NCBI GenBank assembly: GCA_964608095.1
Contig: CAZSMK010000049.1
Coordinates: 1 to 39,171 of the forward strand
Length of the DNA stretch: 39,171 nucleotides
Source of the DNA: CAZSMK01 sp964608095
Lineage (GTDB): Bacteria > Sumerlaeota > Sumerlaeia > MWCT01 > JAGHBZ01
Direction of reading: 5' to 3'
A program made the translations under genes and the position numbers. Position 1 is the stretch's first letter. Each line of letters begins with the position of its first letter. Shown here piece by piece: positions 1 to 9,066 of this stretch. The notes beneath the pieces are model-generated. The model worked only from the letters and a program-made list of their open reading frames with translations, made no database searches and was not told the DNA's origin.

Positions 1-1
1 T

Positions 2-157
2 CCAATGAGAGAGGACCTTCCTGTTTCCAATTCTGCTTATATGATCAGGGGGAAAAATCTCGAGGATTATCAACAGAAATTGGATGAAGCCAAGAAGCGT
101 GGTGCACCAGAAAAACGTGAATATCTCCTCAGGAGCGCGGACCGTGGCTGCGAATAA
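2..157 (+). CDS. C-terminal fragment of an unidentified protein
   Basis: An open frame enters from the left edge and ends at TAA 155-157. It encodes about 51 hydrophilic residues, beginning PMREDLPVSNSAYMIRGKN and ending RSADRGCE, with a Lys/Glu-rich helical stretch in the middle. An ATG at 5-7 lies in frame, but no ribosome binding site can be judged this close to the edge, so I treat it as the 3' end of a longer gene. No family is recognised. It could also be a chance open frame. Confidence 0.35.
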   Translation, partial: PMREDLPVSNSAYMIRGKNLEDYQQKLDEAKKRGAPEKREYLLRSADRGCE

Positions 158-982
158 GGTGAAATTTAATTTGAGATCAGGGCTCATTTTCCCATTTTAG
201 CCTGAGAGGGCTTCCATCCTTAGGACGGGAAATATCGCCACAATGAACCCATGATACAAACAAAATCGCATCGAACAGTGAAAAAGAACCGGAAAAGGGC
301 TTGATGGTTATATGACGCAGTACAACAATAGAATACAAAGTCCGTTGTTGCGAACATTAGTTCTTTGATATAGATCAGAAGTAATCGCAGTGGGGGAAGG
401 AAGGCATAAAAACAGAGGAGACAAGCATCGTTCGTTTCGTGTCACGTGCCTATCAGATGCCCTTGAAGATGGTGCCTCTCTATTCACATCCTGAAAGTCC
501 TCATCCCTATAACTTGCCCGGGTTTCTGTGTTGTGTACCGCTGAAGATATATCTGAATTCCACATACCGAGGGGTAGAGGAGATTATTAGAATCTCAGAG
601 CATCTACACAACACGTTGTATCTGAGGACAGTACCTCCGGAGTGTTAACCCGGCTTATTCATACATAATTCGTAGGCAATGGACAAATGACAGGAATATC
701 TTTGTGAGATTCTATTTCCGGTGATACCATGGTGCGATATGAAAAACACCCTGTTGCCGTGGAATCTGCCGAAGTAGCCCTTGTCCCCGAAAAGGGATCA
801 ACCATGAGGAGAGGATACATTTAAGATTCAACCCCGACGCGGGTTATACAAAAGCGGATAGTTCAACTCGATTCAGGGTTGTGACATGTGGGAGACGAAT
901 ACCGTAGGTTTCAACCTACGGCTACTCACCTTCTTCCCAAAAGTTTATGAATAATCCGTGTTAAATCTTTTCCTGTGAGCAT
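158..982. other. Gene-poor stretch, about 0.8 kb
   Basis: No supported gene is seen here. The open frames at 308-565 (minus) and 439-648 (plus) have no convincing ribosome binding site and no recognisable protein features. The only clear structure is a perfect 9-bp inverted repeat at 902-921, listed separately. Confidence 0.5.
902..921. repeat. Perfect 20-nt palindromic hairpin
   Basis: CCGTAGGTT / TC / AACCTACGG forms a 9-bp perfect inverted repeat with a 2-nt centre. It has no adjacent T-run on either side, so it is not a typical intrinsic terminator. Its form (short GC-capped palindrome in a gene-poor region) resembles REP-type elements, but only one copy is present in this window. Confidence 0.6.
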
Positions 983-1010
983 AAAAAAAGCCCGGCGTGT
1001 CAGCCGGGCT
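983..1010 (-). terminator. Rho-independent terminator after the 1051-2127 gene
   Basis: The stem AGCCCGGC (989-996) pairs with GCCGGGCT (1003-1010) across a 6-nt loop. On the minus strand the hairpin is followed directly by a run of seven T (the A-run at 983-989). It lies about 40 nt past the stop of the minus-strand gene at 1051. Confidence 0.88.
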
Positions 1011-1050
1011 GAGATTATTGTAAATTCGTTCCCCTTGCAGGGGCATAATG

Positions 1051-2127
1051 CTACTGAGCGTAGAGATACCAGTCGGCAACGGATGTGGTGCTCCGGTATA
1101 TGTCAATGTAATAGGAAAGTGTCGCTGGGTCACCCCCATCGGTGTATACGGATATCATAGCCATATAATCCACTTCATTATCGCCGTGCACATAGGAAAC
1201 GCCATTGACGTTTGTGACGGTGTCGCGGTCGGTGGTGATAGGCTGAATGTACTGAACCTGGGTAAAGGCGGTAGTGGCAGCGGAACCGGAGATATCGTAA
1301 ACGCGGACACCGATATCCGTGTCGTTGGTGAGAGCCTGGTCATTGACATCGCAGGCAAGCAGTTGGTTGTTATTGGAATCGTAGGCGATATGCTGCACAG
1401 CGGTACCATATTGAGTGCTAACGCCCAGCCCGGGAAGGAGTCCTTCCACGGAATATGCATAGCCGGAGAGATTAGTCGGGCTACCACCTGAGTAAACCTT
1501 GATAATCCAGTCATGGGAGGCGCCATTAGCCGCGATGTAAATGTCATTGTTATCTGAGTTGAGGGCGACGGCACGCCCATAATTTGAGCCACCTTGAGTC
1601 TCGATATTGGGGTCGAAAAGGCTCCCGTCGCTGGCGTCCATGAAACGCAGCCAGTTCCATTCACGAGCCACGGCAATAGTGTTGTTGTCGAGCGCCTCGA
1701 TTCCGTTGATCCTTGCGCCAAGCGTAGCTGACCACAACTCACTGTGAGTTGGAGCGGCGCTGTATTTCTTGAACGCTGTGGTTGCAGCAGAGTTGCCGGT
1801 GCCGCAGACGTACACGTTACCCGCAGGGTCGAGGCACACGTCGTTGTAACCGCGTCCACTCTCGATCGCTACGTCGGTGGTTGCGATTTCGGTCACTGTG
1901 TAACTGCTGTCCTGGCTTTTGGTAATGGCATCCGCGACATAGAGCAGTTTTGAGTTGTCGGCGTCGAAGGTTACAAAGTAAAGATCACCGTCGGACTTGA
2001 GCGCCACACCCGCTAAGGGGACATCCGTGTTGTCGGTGTACACAACAGAACCAAGGTACGCATAATCCGCTGCAAAGGCGGTGGTGGCAAGGGCGATGAG
2101 TAAGGTACAAAATAGTATCTGTTTCAT
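1051..2127 (-). CDS. Secreted beta-propeller-like protein of unknown function
   Basis: 358 residues, from an ATG at 2127 that is preceded by a strong GGAGGG ribosome binding site. A longer frame reaches 2166, but that would start inside the promoter. The first 20 residues (MKQILFCTLLIALATTAFAA) are a classical Sec signal peptide with an AFA-A cleavage site. The mature protein is rich in Asn, Asp, Thr and Gly. It contains recurring strand-turn units of the type GNVYVCGTG, NNDIYIAANG, NNQLLACDV and NGVSYVHGDNE, which suggests repeated beta-propeller blades (NHL/YVTN-like). No catalytic motif or C-terminal anchor is visible, so it is probably periplasmic or extracellular. A terminator and a sigma70-like promoter bracket it as a single-gene unit. 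The propeller assignment is inference from repeat texture, not a motif match. Confidence 0.8.
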   Translation of the reverse strand: MKQILFCTLLIALATTAFAADYAYLGSVVYTDNTDVPLAGVALKSDGDLYFVTFDADNSKLLYVADAITKSQDSSYTVTEIATTDVAIESGRGYNDVCLDPAGNVYVCGTGNSAATTAFKKYSAAPTHSELWSATLGARINGIEALDNNTIAVAREWNWLRFMDASDGSLFDPNIETQGGSNYGRAVALNSDNNDIYIAANGASHDWIIKVYSGGSPTNLSGYAYSVEGLLPGLGVSTQYGTAVQHIAYDSNNNQLLACDVNDQALTNDTDIGVRVYDISGSAATTAFTQVQYIQPITTDRDTVTNVNGVSYVHGDNEVDYMAMISVYTDGGDPATLSYYIDIYRSTTSVADWYLYAQ

Positions 2128-2154
2128 AACACTCCCTCCTTTAAGGTTTTTAAA

Positions 2155-2183
2155 ATTATATATCAATTGTCAAAACGTTTCAA
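2155..2183 (-). promoter_or_regulatory. Sigma70-like promoter for the secreted propeller-like gene
   Basis: On the minus strand TTGAAA (2183-2178) is separated by 17 nt from a consensus TATAAT (2160-2155). The -10 box ends 28 nt upstream of the ATG at 2127, leaving a short leader that contains the ribosome binding site. Confidence 0.7.
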
Positions 2184-2227
2184 CTATAAAAAAGATTTCT
2201 TATTCGAATCAATGCTTTTCTTTAATT

Positions 2228-4213
2228 TCAATCTTGTATAGAAAAGTTCAGGACATCCCACCGGTTGTGCGTCACGAAATAATGATGCGAGAATATCATC
2301 ACACCATCGGTTCGCGAGAGACTCATCCGAACCGCGGTTCGGAAACGTTCCTTGTCATAAAGGTTGGGATAGTAAAGACCCGTAATCACTCGTGTGGAAT
2401 CAGCCACGACGCGTTTCACCAGATCGATTCCCCCTTCGATACTATAATAATCCGCAAGCCCGTTTTGTTCCGCCTCCGCAGTAGTAATATACGAATAATA
2501 CAGACCGGGTGAGAGAAAATCCAGGAGGTGCGCGTAGCCTGTATCTTTGTACGTTTCAGTCGCCCAACCGAACTCCAGTGAGGGGTCGTAGTGCGGGCTT
2601 GCCCAGTTGACGCCGACCTGCCAGTACTCGGGATACCATCCGCCGACATAGTCGCCCAGAAGAATCTCCTTGTCGGATTCATCAACCGTGGAACGGATTC
2701 TTTTTATGAAGTCCCGGATAGTAACGGCGCGCCATTCAATCCATTGTTTAAAAAATTCCCCCTTTTTGAGCTCGCCGCCGATAAAAGGATCGGGTAATTC
2801 ATAAATATCAGCGGGGAAACGTTCGACCTTCTGACCGAGCCATGTTTCGAAGGCATGCCTGCTTTCGGCGCTGAAATCTATCTGGAAGTTGTCGTAGCGG
2901 ACACGATCAAGTATGATTCCTTCGACCGGATAAGTATCCATAATCTCACGAATGATGCGAAGGATCCTGTCCTGAACTGGTGTATTAATCGGATTTACAT
3001 AGACGAGTATGCCTTTTGGATATTCAGATTCTCTGATGAGGCGAGTTTCCGAGTTGAACGTTATTTTGTCGCCGGGTTTTAGATGCGATTCCAAATGGTT
3101 CCGGGCATCGCCGTCGGCAACCACGAGAGCGCCGTTCTGAGGAATGATAAGCCCGCCTTCAGCAAGGACTTGTTCAGCTACGACCGTGGTTACTTTATCG
3201 TTTTGCACAACCGCAAAGAGACCTCTCCCTCTATCCATGAACGAATCCGCTCTGATTGAAGCAGTTTCAGCAAGATTCATAGGCGAACCGTTCTCGCTCG
3301 TTGTGATGGTAGCCTCCATAACGCGCGCAATGGTATCAAACCCGCAATCCGTAAATTCTATCTTGATCGTATCCACTACGGGTTTTTTGATGAGGGGATA
3401 CTGGGGAGAGATCCGAACGTTGTCGTTGATACGGAGCGATTCTATTATTGTGTCATTCTTTTTAAGTTGTATAGTAAACACCCGCGGGATGAAGCCTTTC
3501 ACGAAAAAGAGGCGAATGCTGGCTATCGGAATTTGCTGTTCGAGCCTGAGTTCAAGGAAATGTGGTGCTTTCGAGTCGTCAGACACCCAGACACTATAGC
3601 GGTTTTGCGTGTTCCCGTCGATGGCGTTCTGCGGCGCATCTTTTTTGTAAATCCGTGTCACGTGATTACGGTCGAAATAAGAGAGCGCGTCTGCGCCCGC
3701 TCGTTCATTGATGTTCGTAATGTCGAGTTTCTCCCCGCCACGGATGAGAGCATAAGGAACCCGGTCATAAATGATAGCCTCCCATTCAGGATGACTATAG
3801 ACAGGACCGATTCGGTGCTTTTTCAAGCCCTCAGAGAACACGTTTATGGCAGCGAAAACCTTGATCCCGAGGGGTTCGGCTTCTTCGACAAAGGTCTTCA
3901 GGAGATCGTAATTCTCGGGATAAAGTTTTGTGTCCCACTCCTTGACCCGCGGAACAATGGCGCTCTTATAAAAGGCGAGTCCCGCATAATTTTTTACGTC
4001 AACCGCGACGCTCGTTATACCTGCTTCGTTACATTCCTTCAGGAGTTCCTTGACCTGTTCGCGGCTTGCGACGTCAAATACGCCATGCTCGGAATCGATC
4101 CATAGCATTATGGTGTCTGATGTGGACGCTCCGAACGCTAAGGATGCTACAACAAGAAGGAGACACGTTAAAGCCATTGGAAATGGCTTTTTTACATGAC
4201 TATGCGTTATCAT
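2228..4213 (-). CDS. Secreted GH10-like (DUF187/GHL10-type) glycoside hydrolase family protein
   Basis: 661 residues. Residues 1-29 are a signal peptide (hydrophobic core ALTCLLLVVASLAFG, cleavage near FGA-S). The N-terminal part (about 34-150) and the C-terminal part (about 400-655) look like halves of a TIM barrel of the glycosyl-hydrolase-like family 10 type. Supporting segments are the opening strand IMLWIDSEHGVF, the SVAVDVKNYAG strand and EGIILDRVRYDN, which matches the family's 'DGIhlDDy' segment. Between them (about 190-320) is a beta-rich insert resembling a discoidin/F5-8C-type carbohydrate-binding domain (HFLELRLEQQIPIASIRLFF). The likely role is cleavage or binding of an extracellular or cell-wall polysaccharide; the substrate is not readable from sequence. 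The minus-strand sequence CTTGAAG...TATAAT at 4279-4249 may be its promoter, though the spacer is long (19 nt). A palindrome, TTACTATTATAGTAA (4244-4258), overlaps it. Confidence 0.82.
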   Translation of the reverse strand: MITHSHVKKPFPMALTCLLLVVASLAFGASTSDTIMLWIDSEHGVFDVASREQVKELLKECNEAGITSVAVDVKNYAGLAFYKSAIVPRVKEWDTKLYPENYDLLKTFVEEAEPLGIKVFAAINVFSEGLKKHRIGPVYSHPEWEAIIYDRVPYALIRGGEKLDITNINERAGADALSYFDRNHVTRIYKKDAPQNAIDGNTQNRYSVWVSDDSKAPHFLELRLEQQIPIASIRLFFVKGFIPRVFTIQLKKNDTIIESLRINDNVRISPQYPLIKKPVVDTIKIEFTDCGFDTIARVMEATITTSENGSPMNLAETASIRADSFMDRGRGLFAVVQNDKVTTVVAEQVLAEGGLIIPQNGALVVADGDARNHLESHLKPGDKITFNSETRLIRESEYPKGILVYVNPINTPVQDRILRIIREIMDTYPVEGIILDRVRYDNFQIDFSAESRHAFETWLGQKVERFPADIYELPDPFIGGELKKGEFFKQWIEWRAVTIRDFIKRIRSTVDESDKEILLGDYVGGWYPEYWQVGVNWASPHYDPSLEFGWATETYKDTGYAHLLDFLSPGLYYSYITTAEAEQNGLADYYSIEGGIDLVKRVVADSTRVITGLYYPNLYDKERFRTAVRMSLSRTDGVMIFSHHYFVTHNRWDVLNFSIQD

Positions 4214-4281
4214 AAGAAATAGTTTCTCCAGCAGATTTAGATTTTACTATTATAGTAAGGGGTGAGGTTGGGGCTTCAAGA

Positions 4282-5214
4282 TTATATTATTTTGTCCTTT
4301 ATTGAAAGAGGCTCGAAGCCGGTTTTTTTGAAAATGAAATTTTTTATTATCTTCTGTTCATACCGCGTAAGGAGAAGAAGACTTATCTTGATTTTCTTTT
4401 CATTTCCCGAGAGCGTTATCGTCACCAATCCCCGGGTTACCTCGTGTATGTCTTCCCATCTCAAAAAAATGGGCGTTTTATCCATCGGTTGAAAAAGAAT
4501 CCCCTGCTCATTCAAGGTCCACTCGCCCCTCGGAAAGATACTGAGAACCAGTGAACTCAGAAAAAGCGATACCATGAAGATTAACAGAACCTGTAACGAA
4601 AAAAGAAGAGTGAATTTGAATACAAGAATCCTGCAAAGAGCGAGAATGACCAGGAATGGAGCCGTAATCAAGAGTCCCATGATAGCGGTAGTTAAGAGAA
4701 GAGTCTGCCGGTCGCGCTCGGTGCTCACATTAATGGTTTGTAACGGCACCATGGGTTTTGATTCCACCCGTTTTTTTACCTCTTTCCATTTATTACCCAG
4801 CATGTTCGCTTTAAGTTCCATTTTTTTAGTTCCCGAATAGAGAGTGATGATATCTTTTGATACATGGATGTCATTGATATCGTGCCATTTCATGTAGATT
4901 GGATTCTGACCGGAGAATTCGAGTTCGATTCCTTCCGCGTCCATACGGAGATGCCAGGTTTTGCTTATGCCTTTGAGAAAATCGAGGCCTGAGACTATGC
5001 TTATGAAAAAACCGGGAACCGAGGTAAGTAGTTTCTCTAACGCATAATCTTCGGACAGGACGAGAGTCAAGATGGGGACAAAGGCAAACACAGCGCCGAC
5101 AATACCCCACCATATCTTTTTGTTTATCCACTTCTGGATATTCACATCATCTGAGGTGAGATAGTAGATGGTTTCTTCTGAACTATTGATTGAGGTGTTA
5201 GAAGACTTTACCAT
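4282..5214 (-). CDS. Membrane protein with duplicated two-TM plus PH-like domain
   Basis: 310 residues made of two copies of one unit. Copy 1 has two membrane segments (about 33-80) followed by a cytoplasmic beta-rich domain (about 85-150, containing WHLRMDAEGIEL, IYMKWHDINDI and DIITLYSGTKKMEL). Copy 2 has two or three membrane segments (about 170-230) followed by the matching domain (WTLNEQGILF, IFLRWEDIHEV, LVTITLSGNEKK). The shared pattern W-x-L-x(4)-GI ... PI-x(2)-W-x-DI-x(2)-V ... T-L-SG-x(2)-K resembles bacterial PH-like (YcxB/YdbS-type) domains attached to membrane helices. The start is the ATG at 5214, after GGAGAG. Function is unknown; family precedent suggests envelope stress or membrane organisation. 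It lies 68 nt upstream of the GH10-like gene on the same strand. Confidence 0.75.
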   Translation of the reverse strand: MVKSSNTSINSSEETIYYLTSDDVNIQKWINKKIWWGIVGAVFAFVPILTLVLSEDYALEKLLTSVPGFFISIVSGLDFLKGISKTWHLRMDAEGIELEFSGQNPIYMKWHDINDIHVSKDIITLYSGTKKMELKANMLGNKWKEVKKRVESKPMVPLQTINVSTERDRQTLLLTTAIMGLLITAPFLVILALCRILVFKFTLLFSLQVLLIFMVSLFLSSLVLSIFPRGEWTLNEQGILFQPMDKTPIFLRWEDIHEVTRGLVTITLSGNEKKIKISLLLLTRYEQKIIKNFIFKKTGFEPLSIKDKII

Positions 5215-5907
5215 GCCGCTCTCTCCTTTTTCGCTATAGCTTCGAAAGCGTCCTGTTTAAACAGCGCCAAAGGCGAAAACCACGTCTATACTAAAACATT
5301 ATTCCGGCTCGCATTCCGTCTGTCTGTAAAAAAAGGTCAATGATTATGAAGTATACTTCCTGCTTCTCTACAAGCAAAATTTATAATATATGATCTATCG
5401 AATATTCTTATAAAAATCAAGGCTTCAATACATAAGTCTTCGGTATTTCCGGGGTCAGAAACGCGGTCTACTATGAGGACTTGAAATGATAATTTAATGT
5501 TTACAGCAGTCCTGCATAATCATACACATGCTCAGAATGCACGGCAAGTCGAGCACGGGCTTCTGCGAGAGTTGGGAGGCGAGGGATGTGTTCAACCAGT
5601 GGGCACGGTGGTATTGGAAGCCGGTGATGGAACTGCAACTTCGCCGTGGTCATTAACGGTATCAAGCGGTGAAGTGATAGTTTCTCAAAAAACTCGTCCC
5701 GCCTAATTAGAAGCTATCTGGTGCGAAGCTGAAATCCACGCTGGTTGAAGTGGAACGGGTAGATTATAAGCCCTCAAGAGCAAAAGAGAATATCTGGGGA
5801 GGCCTCTATTGGGTTCAGCAAGAGCAATGAAGCGACAAGGCAAAGTCTGGAACAAAACTTTAACGAATCACTTTATAACCAAACTGTAAACTGAAGGTCT
5901 GACCCTC
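5215..5907. other. Intergenic region of about 0.7 kb, no supported gene
   Basis: No gene is supported. A 42-codon frame at 5528-5656 (plus) encodes a Trp-rich peptide containing DVFNQWARWYWKPVMELQL. This looks more like real protein than the surrounding sequence, but it has no upstream continuation and stops early. It might be the remnant of a larger gene such as a transposase, but I could not match it to a family. The region separates two minus-strand transcription units. Confidence 0.4.
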
Positions 5908-6942
5908 TTATTTCCAGTGGATGAGGTAGGAGATGCCGGAGGCGCTTTGTGTAATCTGTTTGTAGGCTTCTTTCACGTCCGTGGGTGAATAGACACCCGC
6001 GATGAGGGGTTTGAGCCGCAACCGTTTGTGCGAAATAAGTCGCATCGTCTCCTTGAGGTTTCCGCTTTCCGTCCATCGGATGTGCTGGATCGGATAGTCC
6101 ATTCCGTCTCGTTCGAACTGCATGTCGCTCCAGCCGGGTCCCGCCGCCCGGGTAATTGTAATCTCTACTTCCTTCTTGAAGAATTCTTCACGAGGAACGT
6201 GTATGTCGATATCGCCGACGATGACGATTCTGCCACCCGGACGAACTATCTTGATGGCTTCGTCCATGACATTGGAAGCCGGCGTACTCACGCACACAAA
6301 CACGGAGTCCGCGCCATTCCTATCGCTTAGTTCCATAACCTTGTTGGATGCTTGTTTCGGGAGAACGAAATGAACGTCATCGGTGTCGGAGAAACAAGTG
6401 CGTGCGATTTTCAGGCGATATTTGTCGGGCTCGGAAATAACGACCCTGCCGCCTGCGACAGCCGTCATCTGGGCAACGAGATTCCCTACGCACCCTGCAC
6501 CTATAACGAGCGTGATGTCGCCAACCGAGACCTCGCCGGAGCGTACCGCATGAAGGGCGATAGCGCCCAAGCCCATAAAAGCCGCGCACTCGGGCTCCAC
6601 CCCGTCGGGAACCGGACAGAGCAAGGGGTTCGGCACCACCACGTACTGGCTGTGGTTGACCCACGGTTCGCCGAAAAAGGCGACTCGACTTCCTTTCTTG
6701 ACTCCCACACCTTTACCCTTTACCTGCTCGACTATGCCGCAGCCGGCGGAACCCAGCCTGATACGGCTCTGCATAATCTCATCTCTGGATTTTCCCCGGC
6801 ATTGTTCTATGATTTTGCGTTCGGTTCCGCATTCGATAAGGCTATGTGTGACACGGCATAGCGCAGAGTTCTTTATCAGTTCCGGCATCAGGGTGTTCGC
6901 TAAATATACGTTGCCTTTTCCGTCGGGTAAAATGCTCTTCAT
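5908..6942 (-). CDS. MDR-family (zinc-type alcohol dehydrogenase-like) oxidoreductase
   Basis: 344 residues, starting at the ATG at 6942. It is preceded by AGGGGAG at 5-nt spacing; the in-frame TTG one codon upstream is too close to that site. The N-terminal GroES-like part carries SLIECGTE (Cys38), which corresponds to the catalytic-zinc Cys-Gly-Thr/Asp segment of medium-chain dehydrogenases. The four-Cys structural zinc loop is absent. The Rossmann fold begins near residue 144 with VIGAGCVGN, followed by an acidic residue at the end of the second strand (ISEPDK), suggesting NAD preference. Members of this zinc-loop-less subgroup often occur in sugar and polysaccharide clusters. It follows the GH39-like gene by 33 nt and is probably co-transcribed. 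The substrate is likely a sugar or polyol (inference). Confidence 0.85.
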   Translation of the reverse strand: MKSILPDGKGNVYLANTLMPELIKNSALCRVTHSLIECGTERKIIEQCRGKSRDEIMQSRIRLGSAGCGIVEQVKGKGVGVKKGSRVAFFGEPWVNHSQYVVVPNPLLCPVPDGVEPECAAFMGLGAIALHAVRSGEVSVGDITLVIGAGCVGNLVAQMTAVAGGRVVISEPDKYRLKIARTCFSDTDDVHFVLPKQASNKVMELSDRNGADSVFVCVSTPASNVMDEAIKIVRPGGRIVIVGDIDIHVPREEFFKKEVEITITRAAGPGWSDMQFERDGMDYPIQHIRWTESGNLKETMRLISHKRLRLKPLIAGVYSPTDVKEAYKQITQSASGISYLIHWK

Positions 6943-6975
6943 CAATGCTCCCCTGAAGAAAATCTTTTGAACGTC

Positions 6976-9066
6976 TTACTGTATCTCGAGGTTTTTACCA
7001 ATCACGAATAGGGGTATTCGGTTGATGTTTAGTCTGATTTGTTCGTCCTCACAATGGTATTCTTCACCCATGATGTTGGTTATCATGCAGCCACGTGACG
7101 TTTCTGCCGGTACGATCTCTATAGTTTTTTCACCTCTCCTGTTGCGCCAGAGTACATGTATTTCGTCACCGGTTTCTTCCGATTTAAATATGTAATGCTG
7201 AATATCATCGCGGGTTTCGTGCATGACAAATGTAGTGTTCGCTAAAAGTCGTGCTGTCGTATAGTAGGCTACGTAGGATGGTTTGGGCATGTGGCTGTGG
7301 TATACCAGCCCGAAACATTCACCGGAGCGAGCGTCGCGCGGTAAATCATCGTCGAGGTTGTACCAGTAGATACGCTTTATTCGTGGGATGGAAAGGCAAT
7401 GCACATAAGTCTGTGCAAGCATAACCGCCTGGTGAACTTCATCGCCGGGATCAACGGTCTGCCAGCCGATCTCCGTAATCCAGACCGGCATGTCGTCTAA
7501 GCCGTTCCTGTCGAGCAAATCGAACAGTTCCGGCAACTTCGCCAATTCGCCCTGGGGATGTTCCGGTGTTCTGAATTGATAGGGATGAACGGAGAGCGCA
7601 TCCATAGCTGAGGCGGTTCCCTCTTTCAGTACCGCCTCGATAAAGTCGAGATCGACAAGCGAGGTTGCGCACGCTACCACTGTTGCGTCCGGATCTTCTT
7701 CCTTTATGGCTTTATAGCTTGCCTTGAGAAGTTTTGCGTAATGCGCGGGGTTGGGTTCCGGAGGCCAGAAAAAGGGGATGTTCGGTTCGTTCCAAATCTC
7801 CCAGTGTTTGACATAGTCTTTATAGCGTCTCACCATCTGGCGAGCATAGTTTGCAAATCGTGCGATTTCCTCATCCGTGGCAGGCGCGGTGTTGTCGGAC
7901 CAGGCGGACGAATAGCATAAAATCGCCAGGAGCGAGATATTATGTTTTCGGAAGAGTGTAACCGCAGCATCCGCCTTTGTCCAGTCAAACTGTCCCTGCT
8001 CGGCTTCGATCAAGCCCCACCACAGGTCGTTTCGTCCCCAGTATCCACCGGCGTGTTCAGCAAGAGACAAGCGTTGTTCACCTCGTTGGGGTATCTGTTC
8101 AAGCGGAATATGAAACAATGCGCCGGCGCAAAGACCGAAGGGATAAGAATCTCGCTTTGCGACCTCTACTTTTTCCGAAGGCAGAATCGCAAAGGTGCCG
8201 AACTCGGACTTAATATTCATCGCGCCATGTTTTAAATCACAGTGAACCGTGAAATGTCCCTTTTTTTCAGGTTTATAAACGTAGGTGAAGACCTTTTGGC
8301 TTTTTTCCGTAAGGAGTGAGTTTTGCGTCCAGCAGTATAGCGGTTCATTGAAAAAATCCGTGATATAGGTGGAGAGTTGTATCGGTATGTTATATTCGAG
8401 TGGATTAGTAACCTTGATGGAGATAACCGTGTCATCGCCGGGTGAAAAGATATATGTCCCGGGAGTTTCGATGTCGACGTCGAGCTCGATTTGATTGAGC
8501 GGGAGAAGTGGTTGCACGATTCGGTCTTTTCCGGGAACAAAGCCGCCGTTTCCTGCGCCGTCGAAAATCCTCACCGCCAGTGTGTTCATTTCGCCATAGT
8601 TGATACAATCTACAGGTATCGTGTAGATTCGTTCGTGCGTAACGCCGGTTGTTTCTCCGATTTTCACACCGTTAAGATAGATCACGTCGTCATCGTCAAG
8701 CCGATGAAGAAAAATCCTGAGTGGGTAGCCTCTCCATTCTTCCGGAATCGGAATCCTGGTTCTATACCATGCAAAACCATTATAGGGAAGGAAATCGCCG
8801 TACTTATCTACGAGTTTTTGCGTGTAACCCTGGTCTTCCCAGTAGCCGGGGACCTCGATTTCTTTCCACCCGGAAACGTCATATTCCGGTTCGAACCATC
8901 CTTCTGTTACACCTTTTTCTTCCGGGTCGAGGTGAAAAACCCATTCCGCTTCGTCAAGGTCGACATGAGCGATTGGAAACTCCGGTACACGGTACATACG
9001 GCTGCAACTGCAAAGGCTGATTATAATTAAGGTGCAGTAAATAAAAAGTAAAGATTTGTTCTTCAT
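6976..9066 (-). CDS. Lipoprotein glycoside hydrolase: jelly-roll domain plus GH39/GH5-like TIM barrel
   Basis: 696 residues from the ATG at 9066, which has AAGGTGG 9 nt upstream; the frame continues to 9177 but without a plausible start. The N-terminus MKNKSLLFIYCTLIIISLCSC is a lipoprotein signal with lipobox LCS-C (Cys21). Residues about 40-190 match the beta-galactosidase-type sugar-binding jelly roll (GWFEPEYDVSGWKEIEVPG, FAWYRTRIPIP, DDVIYLNGVKIG). Residues about 200-295 form a second beta-domain. Residues about 305-640 form a clan GH-A barrel: the acid/base is Glu427 in HWEIWNEPN, the nucleophile Glu532 in VWITEIGW, with supporting ALSVHPYQF. A small beta-domain closes the chain. This is a surface-anchored retaining glycosidase, probably acting on beta-linked glycans; family rank (GH39, GH5 or GH2-like) is uncertain. 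It leads an operon with the dehydrogenase downstream. Confidence 0.88.
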   Translation of the reverse strand: MKNKSLLFIYCTLIIISLCSCSRMYRVPEFPIAHVDLDEAEWVFHLDPEEKGVTEGWFEPEYDVSGWKEIEVPGYWEDQGYTQKLVDKYGDFLPYNGFAWYRTRIPIPEEWRGYPLRIFLHRLDDDDVIYLNGVKIGETTGVTHERIYTIPVDCINYGEMNTLAVRIFDGAGNGGFVPGKDRIVQPLLPLNQIELDVDIETPGTYIFSPGDDTVISIKVTNPLEYNIPIQLSTYITDFFNEPLYCWTQNSLLTEKSQKVFTYVYKPEKKGHFTVHCDLKHGAMNIKSEFGTFAILPSEKVEVAKRDSYPFGLCAGALFHIPLEQIPQRGEQRLSLAEHAGGYWGRNDLWWGLIEAEQGQFDWTKADAAVTLFRKHNISLLAILCYSSAWSDNTAPATDEEIARFANYARQMVRRYKDYVKHWEIWNEPNIPFFWPPEPNPAHYAKLLKASYKAIKEEDPDATVVACATSLVDLDFIEAVLKEGTASAMDALSVHPYQFRTPEHPQGELAKLPELFDLLDRNGLDDMPVWITEIGWQTVDPGDEVHQAVMLAQTYVHCLSIPRIKRIYWYNLDDDLPRDARSGECFGLVYHSHMPKPSYVAYYTTARLLANTTFVMHETRDDIQHYIFKSEETGDEIHVLWRNRRGEKTIEIVPAETSRGCMITNIMGEEYHCEDEQIRLNINRIPLFVIGKNLEIQ

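Noticed and set aside
3467..4105. 212-codon plus-strand frame inside the GH10-like gene
   Set aside because: It lies antisense to a gene with a clear signal peptide and family segments. It has no ribosome binding site, and its translation has no recognisable features.
5528..5656. Annotation as an insertion-sequence transposase remnant
   Set aside because: The Trp-rich peptide only vaguely resembles transposase C-termini, and no terminal inverted repeats or catalytic residues were found.
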